A stretch of 64,000 bases of DNA from Ilex aquifolium (GCA_951799425.1 OX637396.1:34898701-34962700); one strand, 5' to 3'. Shown: positions 46,900 to 58,755, counted from the stretch's first letter. Notes: generated by a model from the letters alone, not told the origin. Made by a program: numbers and translations.

Positions 46900-49373
46900 T
46901 TTTTTTATTTTGAAAAAATAACAGTTAGTGCATGAAAGTTTATGCGACTTATTAATCTAATAATTTACATTGACTTGATATAGAAAATGCACAGTAAAAT
47001 TGTAGGATGATCTTTAAGGTTTTATGTATTTTTTAAATCCTTTTTAAGTAGCATTTATTATGTATTTCTATTTTTTTTTTCATATTCGTGTTTGTTTCCT
47101 TCGCATTCATAGTAATATACCGTTGCGCTCGCACAGACTAACACCCCACATAAAAATGCTTAAAGAAAATTCCACTTTTCTTCTACTTTATTTTTTTTCT
47201 AAGAAAAATTTTGAGAGAAGTTTCAACAGAATGAGATCAAATTATAATTCGATAGTCAAAGTTATGACTCAATAAAGTCTAAAAACTAGGGATCGATCCT
47301 AAAAATATTAGAATTACTCCCAAGTTTTATTAATCTTACACACGCAAAATGCTTATCAATTTTTTTTGTTTTGATAAATGAATAAATAAACCAACAAATA
47401 TGGAATAATGAGTTGGTTTTTCAAAGGCCGGTCTCATCATAAACCAGTTCCTTTTGTTTTGTTTCCCACCCTCCTTCCCTCTGAATATTGTGATTAACTT
47501 CCCTATGAATATTGTGGCCCTTGGACGATTCCACCCCCTCGAAGTGGGTATTCTTTCTCTTTAATTCTAATTTTCTTTTATTTTTTAAAATTCTAAAAAA
47601 AAAATACACGTAATAATTGATATCAAAGAAGACGATTCTATTAATAGTTACATCATCACAAATTTTGAAGTTAATGCTTAAATTAACCCCCCCCCCCCCT
47701 CCCTCCCCTCCCACCACCCAAACAAAAAAAATACAAAATGCCCGTCAAATTGTTCTTTGTTTTAAGTAGTTTTTTGTTTTGATAAATGAATAAAAAACCC
47801 AACAAATATGGAATAATTACCAACAACTCTAATATTGATGTGTTGATTGAATTGTTTGAGTGAAAAATGTTTTTGGGATGAATTATTAGATAAAAATAGA
47901 TGTAGATTAAATTAATTTTTATTTTTATTGTATTTTTATAAATTAAAAATTTAACATAATATTGGATAGATGGGGGGTGGTTTTCAAAAGGCGGCCTCAT
48001 CATGAACCACTTCCTTTTGTCCTCCACCCACTTTAATCATTTCGTCTACACTGGAAAATGCTAAGCAATTTCCTCTTCATTGTCCACATACATACAACAA
48101 TGGTAGGACCCCTACACCACTTTTAGGATTAAAGTAAATGAGTTACTTTAATTTTGTTTAAGGGCAAAAATAAAAAATAAAAAATGGACAAGGTTCATTT
48201 TCTCCTGAACCACTTTTAAGATTAAAAAAAAAAAGAATATGATGGGATCGCCAGAAGGAATGATTCACGAATCAATAAGATCAAATTACAATTCAATAAG
48301 GCCAAAGTGAATTTCAAACACTTGGGCTCCATCCTAAAGAGTTGGGATTAATCCTTAGCTTTTTTGATCAATCTTAAATCAATCCATTGAGTTATCACTA
48401 AACTTGTTTGAGTCGTTACTTAATATGATGAAATTGTAATTACAAAACATAGTCGTTGAAAATTCCCTTCCCTTTTTTCTCTGACGTAGCAATAATGAGA
48501 GCACACAAAGAGATAACTGCTTCTAAGTATAAGGAACAAAAATACTTTGAATTCACATATAAAAACAAGAGAATAATACTGAAAATATATATTATTAATT
48601 GAATAATTCGTACTACATAGCAATATATATATATATATATAGAAATGAACAAATTCTTAATCGTTCCTAGAATAATCAATTTCTCTTTAAGAATCTCTCC
48701 AAATCTATGTGATAACCTATAAAATCAAAACCTAAAATTTTACAAAACCAAAAATCTCTTTGAGCGAAGATATAGAGAGGTGTGTATGATCTTGACCTAT
48801 TTGGTGATAAGTTGGGAGTTAATCATTTTAGAAATCTAATTGAGTTGAACTAAAATTAGTTAATTTTCAAAAAATGAGCTTAAAAATTATATGAAATTCA
48901 AGTCAATATATAATTTGAATGAACCTATAATGAATCCAGTTCAAGTCAAACTCGAGTTGCTTGGATACTTTAACAGTCCAATTCTAGGACACCCTTGTTG
49001 TACATAAATAATTTTTTTTTTGCAAAATAATTTTTGTTAATTAAATTTTTTAACATGAGTGGAAAAAAATATTGCCCTATCACCTAACTATAGAGATTAC
49101 AGAGTTTGGTGAACGTCTAGTTCTGTGCAGAATCATCAAGAGGAAAAGGAAAAAACAGAAAGGAAAGAACTTATTACATTACATTAGTCTAACTAACAAA
49201 CAATAATATACTCATTGCTCTTTTGCAAAAAAAAAAAACACCTTTTTTTTTCTCCTTCATCGCATAGACTTTCAGGAGGCCTTAATCAGTACTGTTGAAA
49301 CCCATCCTTCACACACCTCCATTTCTCTCTGTGTTCCTCTTGTTCCCACTCCATCCCCCAAAACCGAAAACAA
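46900..49373 (+). promoter_or_regulatory. CNL upstream region and 5' leader
   Basis: Aligned in pieces with 20940-22795 and 62500-63830, so it is the 5' arm of the duplicated cassette. The closest block, 49100-49320, is the best conserved (GGTGAACGTCTA, CATAGACTTTCAGG, CCTTCACAC). The ATG lies in an AACAAATGGCT context (A at -3, G at +4). One WRKY W-box core TTGACC is at 48792-48797, and I do not claim it is functional. A duplicated phrase (AAGGC(C)GG(T/C)CTCATCAT) occurs at 47423 and 47990, and a C13 run at 47687-47699. No clear TATA box was assigned. Confidence 0.65.
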
Positions 49374-52300
49374 ATGGCTATCGCTGAAGTTTTCCTGGGT
49401 GCGTTTTTAGGTGTGCTATTACAGAGATTGACCTCTGACAAGCTGTTGAACTTTGCTCGTTGCATGGGAATTGATACCCAGCAGTTGGAGAAATTGAGCC
49501 AAATGTTGATGACTATTCAAGCAGTGCTTAGCGATGCAGATGCTAAGCAAATAACAGAGAAAGCTGTGAAATTGTGGCTGAATCGTCTCAGTGATTTTGC
49601 TTACGATTTGGATGATCTACTGGATGAAATTGCCACAGAAGCTTTGGCACATGAATTGAAGTCGGAGACCGAAGCAGCAGCTACCACAAGCAAGGTACTG
49701 GACTTCCTCTATAATTCTATTACTGATATCCCTACGACTATTGGGCGCCCGTTAAAGATGGGGCCCAAGATTGAGGAGATCACTTTCAGATTACAAGAAA
49801 TTGCACAGCTGAGAGATGGTCTGGGTTTGAGAGTTAATTCCGAAGAGAAGTCAAACACAAGAAGAGAGAGTTTGCCAACAACTTCTTTGGTGAATGAATC
49901 GCATGTCTATGGTCGGGAAAAGGAAAAACAAGATATACTCGAATTGGTGCTCAAGGATGAAGCATGTAATGATGAAGCTTGCGTCATTCCAATAGTTGGG
50001 ATGGGTGGTGTGGGCAAGACCACTCTTGCTCAACTTGTGTACCGTCATGACAAGGTTAAGAATTTCTTTGATTCCAAAGCATGGGTGTGTGTTTCTGAAG
50101 AGTTTGATGTATCCATGATAACCAAGATTATTCTCGAGGCAGTGACCAAGGAAAGATGTGACTTCAAGGACCTCAACATGATGCAAGAGAGTCTTGAAGA
50201 GAAACTTTCTAGAAGAAAATTTCTTATTGTTTTAGATGATGTCTGGAATGAGAACTACGAAAAATGGGATCTCCTCTGTGCTCCTTTCCGAGTTGGGCAA
50301 CCTGGAAGTAAAATTATTGTTACAACTCGGAATGAAGGTGTTTCATCAACCATGGGTTCTGTTCCTTCTTACCCTCTGGATGTTTTGGCAGAAGACGATT
50401 GTTTGTCTTTGTTGGCTCAACATTCATTGGGCAAAAGAAATTTTGTTGACCATCCAAAGTTGGAAGCAATTGGCAAGGCTATTGTCAGAAAGTGTGGACG
50501 TTTGCCTTTGGCAGCAAAGACACTAGGAGGCCTTCTGCGTAATAAACATAGCCCAGATGAGTGGAAAGATAAACTGAATAGCAAAATTTGGGAGTTAGGA
50601 GAGGACAAGAGTCGCATTCTTCCAGCTCTGAGATTAAGCTATCATCATCTCCCATCTGAGTTGAAGCAAATGTTTGCATATTGTGCCATATTTCCAAAGG
50701 ACTACGAGTTTGAAATGGATGAGTTAGTTTTGTTATGGATGGCAGAAGGATTTCTGCCACAATCAGAAGAAATGGAAGTGTTCGGTGGAAAGTGTTTCAT
50801 GGAGCTATTATCAAGGTCCTTCTTCCAACGTTCAGGTGGCACCGAATCAAAATTTGTGATGCATGACCTTTTGAATGATCTAGCTCAATATGTTGCTGGA
50901 GAAACATGCTTTAGGTTGGATGATAATATGGAGGGCAATGAACAGTGTAAGATTTCTGAAAAAACTCGTCACTTATCATTCATTCCCCACCGATACAATG
51001 TCTATAAAAGATTCAAGCCATTTCATGAACTTCGGGGTTTGCGGACTTTTATAACGCTGCCAATTTATTCGCCAGATTGCCGGTGGAACAAGTATTATTT
51101 AAGCAATAGCGTTTTGGTCGAGCTACTACCAAACTTACGGTGCTTAAGAGTCTTATCTTTGTGTGGGTACACAATAAGTGAGCTACCCAACTCCATTGGG
51201 GATTTGAAGCATCTGCGGTACCTTAATTTATCTTGGACCTTGATTAAATCGTTGCCAGAATCAGTGAGTACTCTGTACAATTTACAGACATTGTCATTAA
51301 GAGGTTGCAAACAACTTCGTAAGTTGCCCACAAACATTGGAAATTTGGTGAACCTGCGCCATCTTGACATTCGAGATACTCCAAATTTAAAAGAGATGCC
51401 TTCAGGGATCAGTAGATTGAAATTTTTGCAAACATTGCCAAAGATTATTGTTAGCAAAAATAATGGATTTGGACTCGGAGATTTGAATGGCTTATCGCAT
51501 CTAAGAAGTAAGCTTTCCATTGAAGGGCTAGAAAATGTTACGAAAATGCGGGATGGAGAGGAGGCCAATTTAAGTTGTAAGCAGGATCTTAATGTGTTGA
51601 AATTCAAATGGAATAGTGACATTGAAGATTCTCAAAATGAAGGGCTACAGGTTAGTGTGTTGGGCATGCTACGACCACATAGAGAATTGAAAAGTCTTAA
51701 AATTGTGTTCTACAGGGGCATTGCATTTCCTAGTTGGATTGGGGATCCGTCCTCCTCTAAAACAGTGCACATTAAACTCAAAGGTTGTACAAAATGCGTG
51801 TATTTACCACCACTTGGCCAACTACCCTTGCTCAAAGAACTATACATAGAAGACATGCATGCTGTAAAAAGAGTGGGTGTAGAGTTCTATTGCAGTGGTA
51901 GCACTTTGGAGATTCCATTTCCCTCGCTCGAGATTCTGCGGTTTGACAAGATGCCAAAATGGGAGGAATGGTCTTTTTCTTATGTTGATTTTAGAGGACT
52001 TTTCCCTTGCCTTCGTGAGCTTTCTATACGCAATTGTCCTAAGCTGGTGAGTGTTCCACACTTGAGACTTCCCTCTCTTCTTGATTTAATCATAAAAAAT
52101 TGTGACGGGGCGGTGTTGAAAAGTTTCACTGGATTATCCTCATTAACCAACTTGACAATTGAGAAAATGTGGGGAATAACTCATCTGCCGAAGGAGTTCA
52201 CGAATGAGTTGGTGTCACTTAAAGTTCTTAAAATTGAATATTGTGCCACGTTGGTGACTCTGTGGCAGAATGGGATTGCACCAGAAGAATACCTTTCGAA

Positions 52301-53831
52301 TTTGCAACACCTATTTGTCTGGCAGTGTCCTCTACTTGTGCAACTGTTAGATGAAGATCGAAGGCTACCTTGTAATCTTGGAAGTTTGGATTTAATGAGA
52401 TGTGAAAATCTGGAGAGGTTGCCTTATGGACTAAAATACCATACATATCTCAAGGAGGTGAGAATCAGCAGTTGCCCAAAGCTTGTTTGGTTTCCAGAGG
52501 ACAGTCTTCCGCCCATGCTTAGTCTTCTTTGCGTTAAAAATTCCAATTCTCTGGAGTCCATCCCTAATTGCTTCACTCGTCTTGAAGAGTTACGACTCCA
52601 GGAGTGCACGTCTCTGAGATCCTTGCCGACAGACACTCTTATCTCCACGCTTAAGTCTGTTTTGATCACCGGTCATTCCGGGAATTTGGAGTGGCTTAAA
52701 GAGATGGTCAAACAGAGCATCATGTCAGGAAGCTTTGGGATCAGTAATTGGCCCAATTTGGAGAGTTTTAGAGTAGGGGTGTCGGGGTTTGCATATGATT
52801 TGAGGTATCAAATCGACCACTCGCTCTCAGGAAGTGGTTTGCTCACTCCCAACCTAACAAGTCTTCACATCTATGAATTTGAAGATCCCTTTTCCTTTCC
52901 TAGCCAAAGTCAAAGCCTCGCCTTCCTCAAATCACTCTATATAAAGAATTGTCAAAGTCTTGAGTCCTTTCCTGACCAAAATTTGCCCCCCAACCTAGAA
53001 GAGCTATATATTCTCAATTGCAAAGAACTTAAGCCTCTATCAGAGTGTGGCCTACAAAGTCTCTCCTCTCTTCGGCGTTTCACCATGGAAAGTGTATATC
53101 CAACGCTAACTTCCTTTCCGGACTCATGTTTTCTTCCAGCTACTCTAAAATTCCTGAGTATTGACAAATTCTCAAATCTCAAGTCTCTCTCGAAGGGCCT
53201 CCAAAACTTGACCTCTCTTGAGAATCTAGAGATTGAGAATTGCCCAGAGCTCGAGTCTCTCTCTGATGGGCTCCGAAACTTGACCTCTCTTGAGCGTCTG
53301 GACATCAGTTATTGCCCTAAGATTGAGTCTCTCTCTGAGGGGCTCCGAAACTTGACCTCTCTTAAGTTTATGAACGTCAGGGATTGCCCTAAGATTGAGT
53401 CTCTCTCTGATGGGCTCCGAAACTTGACCTCTCTTGAGCATCTGACAATCTGCAATTGCCCTAAGCTTGAGTCTCTCTTTGAGGAGTTCCAGAAGCTGAC
53501 CTCTCTTAAGTATCTGACAATCAGCAGGTGCGACAAGTTGGGTTCCTTGCCGAACGAAACGATACTTGACACACTTTCAAGTCTGATCATAGAAAACTGC
53601 CCACTTCTTGAAGCACAGTTTTCCAAGGAGAAAGGAGTTGATTGGCCCAAGATCGCTCATGTCCCCTATGTTAAGATTGATTCTTCCAGGTACCATTCAC
53701 GTTGCATTTCTTTCCTTATGATCTGCTTGCCCCTGTTTTCAAATTTTTGTTTTGTTTTGTTTGGCTGGGATCCTCTGTTTTCACGTTGCATTTTTTTTTT
53801 TTTTTTTGCCTCTGTTTTCAATTTGTTTTAA
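49374..53831 (+). CDS. CC-NB-LRR (CNL) disease-resistance protein, I2/R3a/RPP13-like class
   Basis: Predicted intracellular immune receptor: an ATP-switched NB-ARC with an LRR sensor. The coiled-coil Rx-N domain (1 to ~110) has AYDLDDLLDE at 76-85. NB-ARC: VYGRE at 178, P-loop GMGGVGKTT 209-217, kinase-2 FLIVLDDVW 283-291, RNBS-B GSKIIVTTR from 311, RLPLA 376-380 (first Gly of GLPLA is Arg), CAIFPKDYEF from 437, MHDL at 496. LRRs run from about 560 to 1430. The last five are nearly identical 24-residue units. All switch motifs except the GLPLA Gly are intact, and there is no frameshift in 1485 codons. An AG/GTACC donor at 53690 and a TTTACAG acceptor at 54281-54283 suggest an intron. Splicing would end the protein three codons on (TGA 54291), at about 1441 residues. 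Unspliced, the frame adds a ~47-residue hydrophobic tail to 53831. The effector recognised cannot be inferred. Confidence 0.95.
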   Translation: MAIAEVFLGAFLGVLLQRLTSDKLLNFARCMGIDTQQLEKLSQMLMTIQAVLSDADAKQITEKAVKLWLNRLSDFAYDLDDLLDEIATEALAHELKSETEAAATTSKVLDFLYNSITDIPTTIGRPLKMGPKIEEITFRLQEIAQLRDGLGLRVNSEEKSNTRRESLPTTSLVNESHVYGREKEKQDILELVLKDEACNDEACVIPIVGMGGVGKTTLAQLVYRHDKVKNFFDSKAWVCVSEEFDVSMITKIILEAVTKERCDFKDLNMMQESLEEKLSRRKFLIVLDDVWNENYEKWDLLCAPFRVGQPGSKIIVTTRNEGVSSTMGSVPSYPLDVLAEDDCLSLLAQHSLGKRNFVDHPKLEAIGKAIVRKCGRLPLAAKTLGGLLRNKHSPDEWKDKLNSKIWELGEDKSRILPALRLSYHHLPSELKQMFAYCAIFPKDYEFEMDELVLLWMAEGFLPQSEEMEVFGGKCFMELLSRSFFQRSGGTESKFVMHDLLNDLAQYVAGETCFRLDDNMEGNEQCKISEKTRHLSFIPHRYNVYKRFKPFHELRGLRTFITLPIYSPDCRWNKYYLSNSVLVELLPNLRCLRVLSLCGYTISELPNSIGDLKHLRYLNLSWTLIKSLPESVSTLYNLQTLSLRGCKQLRKLPTNIGNLVNLRHLDIRDTPNLKEMPSGISRLKFLQTLPKIIVSKNNGFGLGDLNGLSHLRSKLSIEGLENVTKMRDGEEANLSCKQDLNVLKFKWNSDIEDSQNEGLQVSVLGMLRPHRELKSLKIVFYRGIAFPSWIGDPSSSKTVHIKLKGCTKCVYLPPLGQLPLLKELYIEDMHAVKRVGVEFYCSGSTLEIPFPSLEILRFDKMPKWEEWSFSYVDFRGLFPCLRELSIRNCPKLVSVPHLRLPSLLDLIIKNCDGAVLKSFTGLSSLTNLTIEKMWGITHLPKEFTNELVSLKVLKIEYCATLVTLWQNGIAPEEYLSNLQHLFVWQCPLLVQLLDEDRRLPCNLGSLDLMRCENLERLPYGLKYHTYLKEVRISSCPKLVWFPEDSLPPMLSLLCVKNSNSLESIPNCFTRLEELRLQECTSLRSLPTDTLISTLKSVLITGHSGNLEWLKEMVKQSIMSGSFGISNWPNLESFRVGVSGFAYDLRYQIDHSLSGSGLLTPNLTSLHIYEFEDPFSFPSQSQSLAFLKSLYIKNCQSLESFPDQNLPPNLEELYILNCKELKPLSECGLQSLSSLRRFTMESVYPTLTSFPDSCFLPATLKFLSIDKFSNLKSLSKGLQNLTSLENLEIENCPELESLSDGLRNLTSLERLDISYCPKIESLSEGLRNLTSLKFMNVRDCPKIESLSDGLRNLTSLEHLTICNCPKLESLFEEFQKLTSLKYLTISRCDKLGSLPNETILDTLSSLIIENCPLLEAQFSKEKGVDWPKIAHVPYVKIDSSRYHSRCISFLMICLPLFSNFCFVLFGWDPLFSRCIFFFFFASVFNLF
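53190..53520 (+). repeat. 72-bp LRR-encoding tandem repeats
   Basis: CTCCGAAACTTGACCTCTCTT-like words fall exactly 72 bases apart at 53199, 53271, 53343, 53415 and 53487. The middle three units are almost identical at DNA level. Each encodes one 24-residue LRR (ESLS(D/E)GLRNLTSLE). This is a recent in-frame expansion near the C-terminus of the CNL. Confidence 0.95.
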
Positions 53832-54283
53832 TCACGTCTATGCCTATAAAGACAAAAAGCGAAACTTACACTTAGCACACCAACACTATGGCCCAAATCT
53901 CATTTTGGCCCTCTATAATCAATTTGGTCATATTTTCCTATATTAATTGGTTTCATTCACATGGCCCCAAATCCCAATGACTGATAACTCATGCATGAAA
54001 ATTGACTAAATTGCATGCCACTTTATTGCTGCAAAATTCAGTGGTTTTTATGCATTTCCATCTAAAGCAAAATGAACCTTTGGACTTAGGATTATGTGAA
54101 ACCAGTTCATGTAGTTAAAGTTCAATGGGAAAAACACCTATAGTAGAAGAGGTAATGTAAAATTGTGGTCATCATTTATAAGTGTAAATCTATCCTGTTG
54201 AAAGCAAACTAAGACGCATTTTGATATGTGTTCACCTATTGTTTAACGCGGCTAAACTTCCTGCTTTGTGTTGATGTTTACAG
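53690..54283 (+). other. Putative CNL 3' intron
   Basis: GT at 53690 (TTCCAG/GTACC) and AG at 54282-54283 (GATGTTTACAG) bound an AT-rich segment of 594 bases that aligns, from about 54080, with 17725-17930 of the deleted CNL copy. The segment after the acceptor (54284-54350) is the best-conserved part of this region between the two copies. Whether it is a last exon or 3' UTR is undecided. Confidence 0.55.
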
Positions 54284-55700
54284 GACGAGATGAGGCCTGT
54301 TTTGACGAGCAACTTTCTTATGTGCCAACCACAGATGATTTCGGTTTGATTTGTTCTTGTTAAATGTTTTCCTGCCATTTTTTTCCCCTTTATATTTTGT
54401 ATTTCCATGTATTATATTATTGTCTAAGAGTGCACTAGTTGCTTCTAATTTATACTAGGATATGTACCTGCCAACTTTTTTTTTTTTTTTCTGTTTTTGT
54501 TTTTTGGTGAGTTGCCAACTTCACGCTGTAAATGATTGTTATCAAGTTTAGCTATGAGATTATAAGTCAAAAACTTATGAAAGATTTTGCACATTCGTCC
54601 GATGGTGATTGTAATTTGACTATTCCTTGTTTAGCTAGTGAGCTAATAGCAAAGCTTTCGTGATCTTTGGAACTATTATTTGTTCGTTGTCATTGAAAGA
54701 AATTATAAATGTGTAAATAGAAAAGTGCAGATAAAAAAAAAAAGAGTAGAATTAGACGAGCAATGCAACGAATAATGTGGTTTACAAGAAATTTATTGTT
54801 GTATTGTATAGAGTTGTTGATCATCCTTAGTCTATATGGGGTGTACTTATCCAATTGGCCTAACAAAAATTTTTGGGTCAAATTGTCAGCATATTGTATT
54901 GATGTATATCTAAATACTATTTGTCAAGATAGCAGATTTAAGGATTCAGATTATTATTAGACATATTTATCGAATACCTTCTATCACTTGCTAATACATG
55001 GATCAAATTGGCATTGAAGTACAGTCTATTCAGACCGAAACCCTACTTATGCTGTGGTGAACTAAGTAATAAATAAAATTTTATCGAACAAAATATAGTA
55101 CTCTTGAGAGCTTCCATGATCAAGTTATGGTTCTCAAAGTGCATTCAATTCTCATTCTTGCATAGCATCAACACAAGCTATTGCATCACATTGTCCCCCA
55201 ACAGCATAGTCATCGATACACAAGCTTCGCTACCAGCCCCCAAGTTACGAGCTTCACTACAATCCTCCCAGGTGGTCGAAAGGTATATGCTGCAATTTGC
55301 ACTTCATGACTTCACAAAGAGCCCGTCAGTTTCCTGGTAATTTACAACATCAATGCAAGTTCTGAATACTTGTTATCTCTCACTCTCTTTCTCCCAGTTC
55401 CTTATACATTTGTGTCATACATTTATTTACACCTAAAGTTTATCATGAAACCCGACTTTTCATGAAGGAGAGCTCATTAATATTTATAGCAATGGCCTCA
55501 ATTGCATGCACAATGAATTGTTCTGTTATCTGCCTGGTGGCTAATGGTGAGGGAAGGATTATGGTAGACAGAAGTGTTCATGAAGTTGACGGCATGAACT
55601 TCTATATCCTAGTCATATGTAAAAACTTATTAGGTTCACTATCAAAGCCTTTTCGAATTTTCTTTAGTACATGTTATTGCTATGTGACGTTTTTTTCCTT
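54080..55700. repeat. CNL 3'-flank module, copy C
   Basis: Reference copy for 17725-18880 and 7905-8640. It carries a short frame at 55104-55340 similar to one at 8175-8410, but stops and length differ between copies, so I treat it as non-coding downstream sequence. Confidence 0.75.
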
Positions 55701-56009
55701 GGTATAGATATGGTGGGCTTATAATCGTAAAACATCTCCACCATTTAGATTTGACCAACTATATGTTGATCTAAGGTTGGCCGTATTGTAATTATAGATA
55801 ATGTGTCAAAATTAATAGAGCTTTCAATTTTAAAAAAACCAGAGAAACCACAAAGGCTTCCTTCATGAAGAACCTTGTTCAGATCTACATCGATATGAAC
55901 GTAACTAAGAAATTTACATATTCCATACAACTGTGGTTAAGATAGAGGCGATCTATACTGCATATAACAACTTGATTATTTCTTAAAATCCCCACATGTT
56001 TTTATTGGT

Positions 56010-56980
56010 AGTATTTTTTTTGGTACATAAAGTTAAATTTATTGATGGGAAGAAATAATCTTTACAAGCAAAAAGGGAGAAATCATCAAAACTCCTTTAC
56101 AAGCAAAAATGGAACTCAATCAATCTTACAAAAAAATTGCAGCACATAGGCTATACAAACTATATCATTCTTAACACTGCATATACCCTTTTACTACTCC
56201 AATTCTGACTGTCAAAAAAGCCAAACTATGCAGCACAGGAAAAACAACACCAAACTAGCAGGGAACATAGCAACATGACAGCATTGAAGAGAAACTCCAA
56301 ACACAGTATCCTTTAAGAAGATAAGCAGTTACCAGGATATACTATCTTTATACTAGTTGTCTATTGACATAAGCATTAGGGAGTTTCAAAGCACATAATT
56401 TGCTTGTAATTACTTCCTAGATTTCTTTGCTAACATGTCCTTCAAGGTCTGCAAAGAGACTCAGTTTCAGATGAAGAGTCTTCAAAGATTTTCTTCTCCG
56501 TTCAGCAACAACTTCTTATATAAGTAAATCCAATTGTAAAAAGAGCACATTACGGGCCATTCCTGTCCATTATTGAACACCAAAGTCCAAACTTCGTTAA
56601 GAAAAGGACATTGGAAGAATAAATGATAATGACTCTCAAGTGGATCCCTGCATATGCAATGTTCATCTACCGAAAGCATAAATTATTTAAATCTGTTTCT
56701 TGTACTCACCCTTCCTTTGATAGTTGACCAAAGAGTAAAGCCAAATGAGGCCATATCATAGCTGGGGAAGATGTAGGTTGGTCTTGTGTTTTATAAATCA
56801 AGAAGATTCACTTCATATCCCTTGCAACTTGTGGTATGATATAGGTTTTCTTTCCTAACTAGTTCTCAAAGAAATATTGTCTTTTTAGAGAAACATAGAC
56901 AGTGGCACAATCTCATTTCTTTTTGAAGCCTTGTATAAGATCTTCATCAAGAATGAAAGTGGTTGCAGATTGTTCGAGGG
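56010..56980 (-). mobile_element. L1-type LINE 3' end, copy C
   Basis: A poly(T) at 56014-56022 and GTACATAAAGTTAAATTTATTGATGGG mark the 3' tail on the minus strand. Codons at 56679-56482 give the zinc-binding tail of a LINE reverse transcriptase: DEHCICRDPLESHYHLFFQC, PFLNEVW, then GQEWPV. It is the best preserved of three copies (1-620, 9030-9720). The element is 5'-truncated and has no catalytic domain. Confidence 0.8.
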
Positions 56981-57284
56981 AAGTGAGTTTTATTTATTCT
57001 TCCATTACACGTGAACTACTTCGAGTTGTTGTTTTGATTTTTATTTTCCATGTACACGAGGGTACAAAACGAAGACTTGAAGACAGTAGAGATGTTAAAT
57101 AGTATGGTTTAGTATATCTACTATCAAGAGAGAACTTGGATAAATTGATGAGTTTTTGAAGGCCACAAATAGGAAAAAACTTCGGAATATATCTTTCAAG
57201 CATGGTAAGGTCATTACATTATATCAAGGGATGTACAACGAACAGTGATTATGTGAGAAATATGTGGATATATTGAGCATATAC

Positions 57285-57890
57285 AACTAATTTTTTCGTG
57301 CTATGTTTTGATATATTGAAATATTACTATTTAAAAATGTGATCAATCGATCATAAAATGAAATTTCTAAACAAAAGACAAATAAAATTAGAACAATTTC
57401 ACATTAAAGTACTAAAATTTAAATAGAGAAAAATTACCATCGTACTCGATCCTAATGTTTCAAATCAAATTGGACGAATTAGAAACATCAACCACCACTA
57501 TTACAACCCAAATAAATAAAATTTGACAACTCCGCGAAATTCGATTACTCTTCAAATCCTATAGAGATAATTTCATTGTAGTTTGTCAAACAGGAGTTTT
57601 GAAAGACAAGATGGGAACTATATCTAATCTCTAACTCACTTGTTGTGTAGGTAAGGATTTATATCAAAGTTAACAGTGCATTTAGATGGGGCCAAATAAG
57701 TAATTGAAGGACTAAAATTTACACAAAACATAGGAGCATATACAACTAATCTTTTCGTGCTATATTTTGATATATTAAAATATTACTATCTAAAAATGCG
57801 ATCAACCGATCATAAAATAAAATTTCTGAGCAAAAGACAAATAAAATTAGAACAATTCCACATTAAATTACTAAAATTTAGACGAAAAAT
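57285..57890. repeat. Direct duplication, ~140 bp units 455 bp apart
   Basis: About 57285-57425 and 57740-57880 share GCATATACAACTAAT, GATATATT.AAATATTACTAT and CAAAAGACAAATAAAATTAG with scattered differences. This pair is specific to copy C: copies A and B lack the 57240-58280 interval. No gene was seen in this interval. Confidence 0.8.
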
Positions 57891-58755
57891 TACCATTGTG
57901 GCTATTACTCCCATGAATCACTCTCTCCAAGCATCGTCTTTTACTTTGACTCGATCTACCTTTGTTTCAGTCTCTCTTCGTCTCAATCTCGATGTGGTTC
58001 ACATATTAAGAAATTAATCAACATTTTGGGCAGCAAAAAGGCACAGAAAATAATGGACACTATCACGATTATGGCACGATACACTCAATGAGCATTTTGA
58101 TACAAAAATCATCACGTGCACATCATGCCCCATGAACTATACCTAATCTCTTACTCTCTTAATGTGCAGGTGAGGATTTCTGTGAAAGTTAACAGCGAAT
58201 TTATACAAAAGGGCCACATTGAGTTAGATTTCTTAATTTAGAGACTAAAATTGACACAAAACATAATTCAAGGACTTGATTGACACAAATAATGTAGTTC
58301 ATGGGTCAAATAAGTAGTTAATTTAACTCTAATATAATTCTAAAGTTGTTTTCTTTCGATCTACTTTCTCATAAAAAGCAAAGTTAAGCCATTTTCTTGT
58401 TGGTCTAGCATTATCACCTGAGTAAGAGATATCTAAGCTTCTATATTATTTTTCCGATGCTTAAACTTCTATATTATTATTCTGATACATAAATCTCTGT
58501 TCTATACTCTTTTACAACCCAAATTTCTTATACAAGTTACAAGACTTAACCTGTCTTCTTGGGCAAATGATATTTTGTACTCTGAAAGATCTTCAAATAT
58601 TTAATTCGTACCCTAAAAAATTAAAATTCTCACATTCGATCTTAAACTAAACAAAAAAAAAAAAAACATTTAACTTTGCACTTTGTATCTTAAAAGATTT
58701 TAGATTCTCATTTTATGCTCATATGCATTTGTTGTTCTTGCTCTACAACCCAGTA

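Noticed and set aside
49851-53650. Numerous minus-strand frames inside the CNL
   Set aside because: Antisense shadows of the CNL coding sequence. The repeated ones at 52952-53650 mirror the 72-bp LRR repeats.
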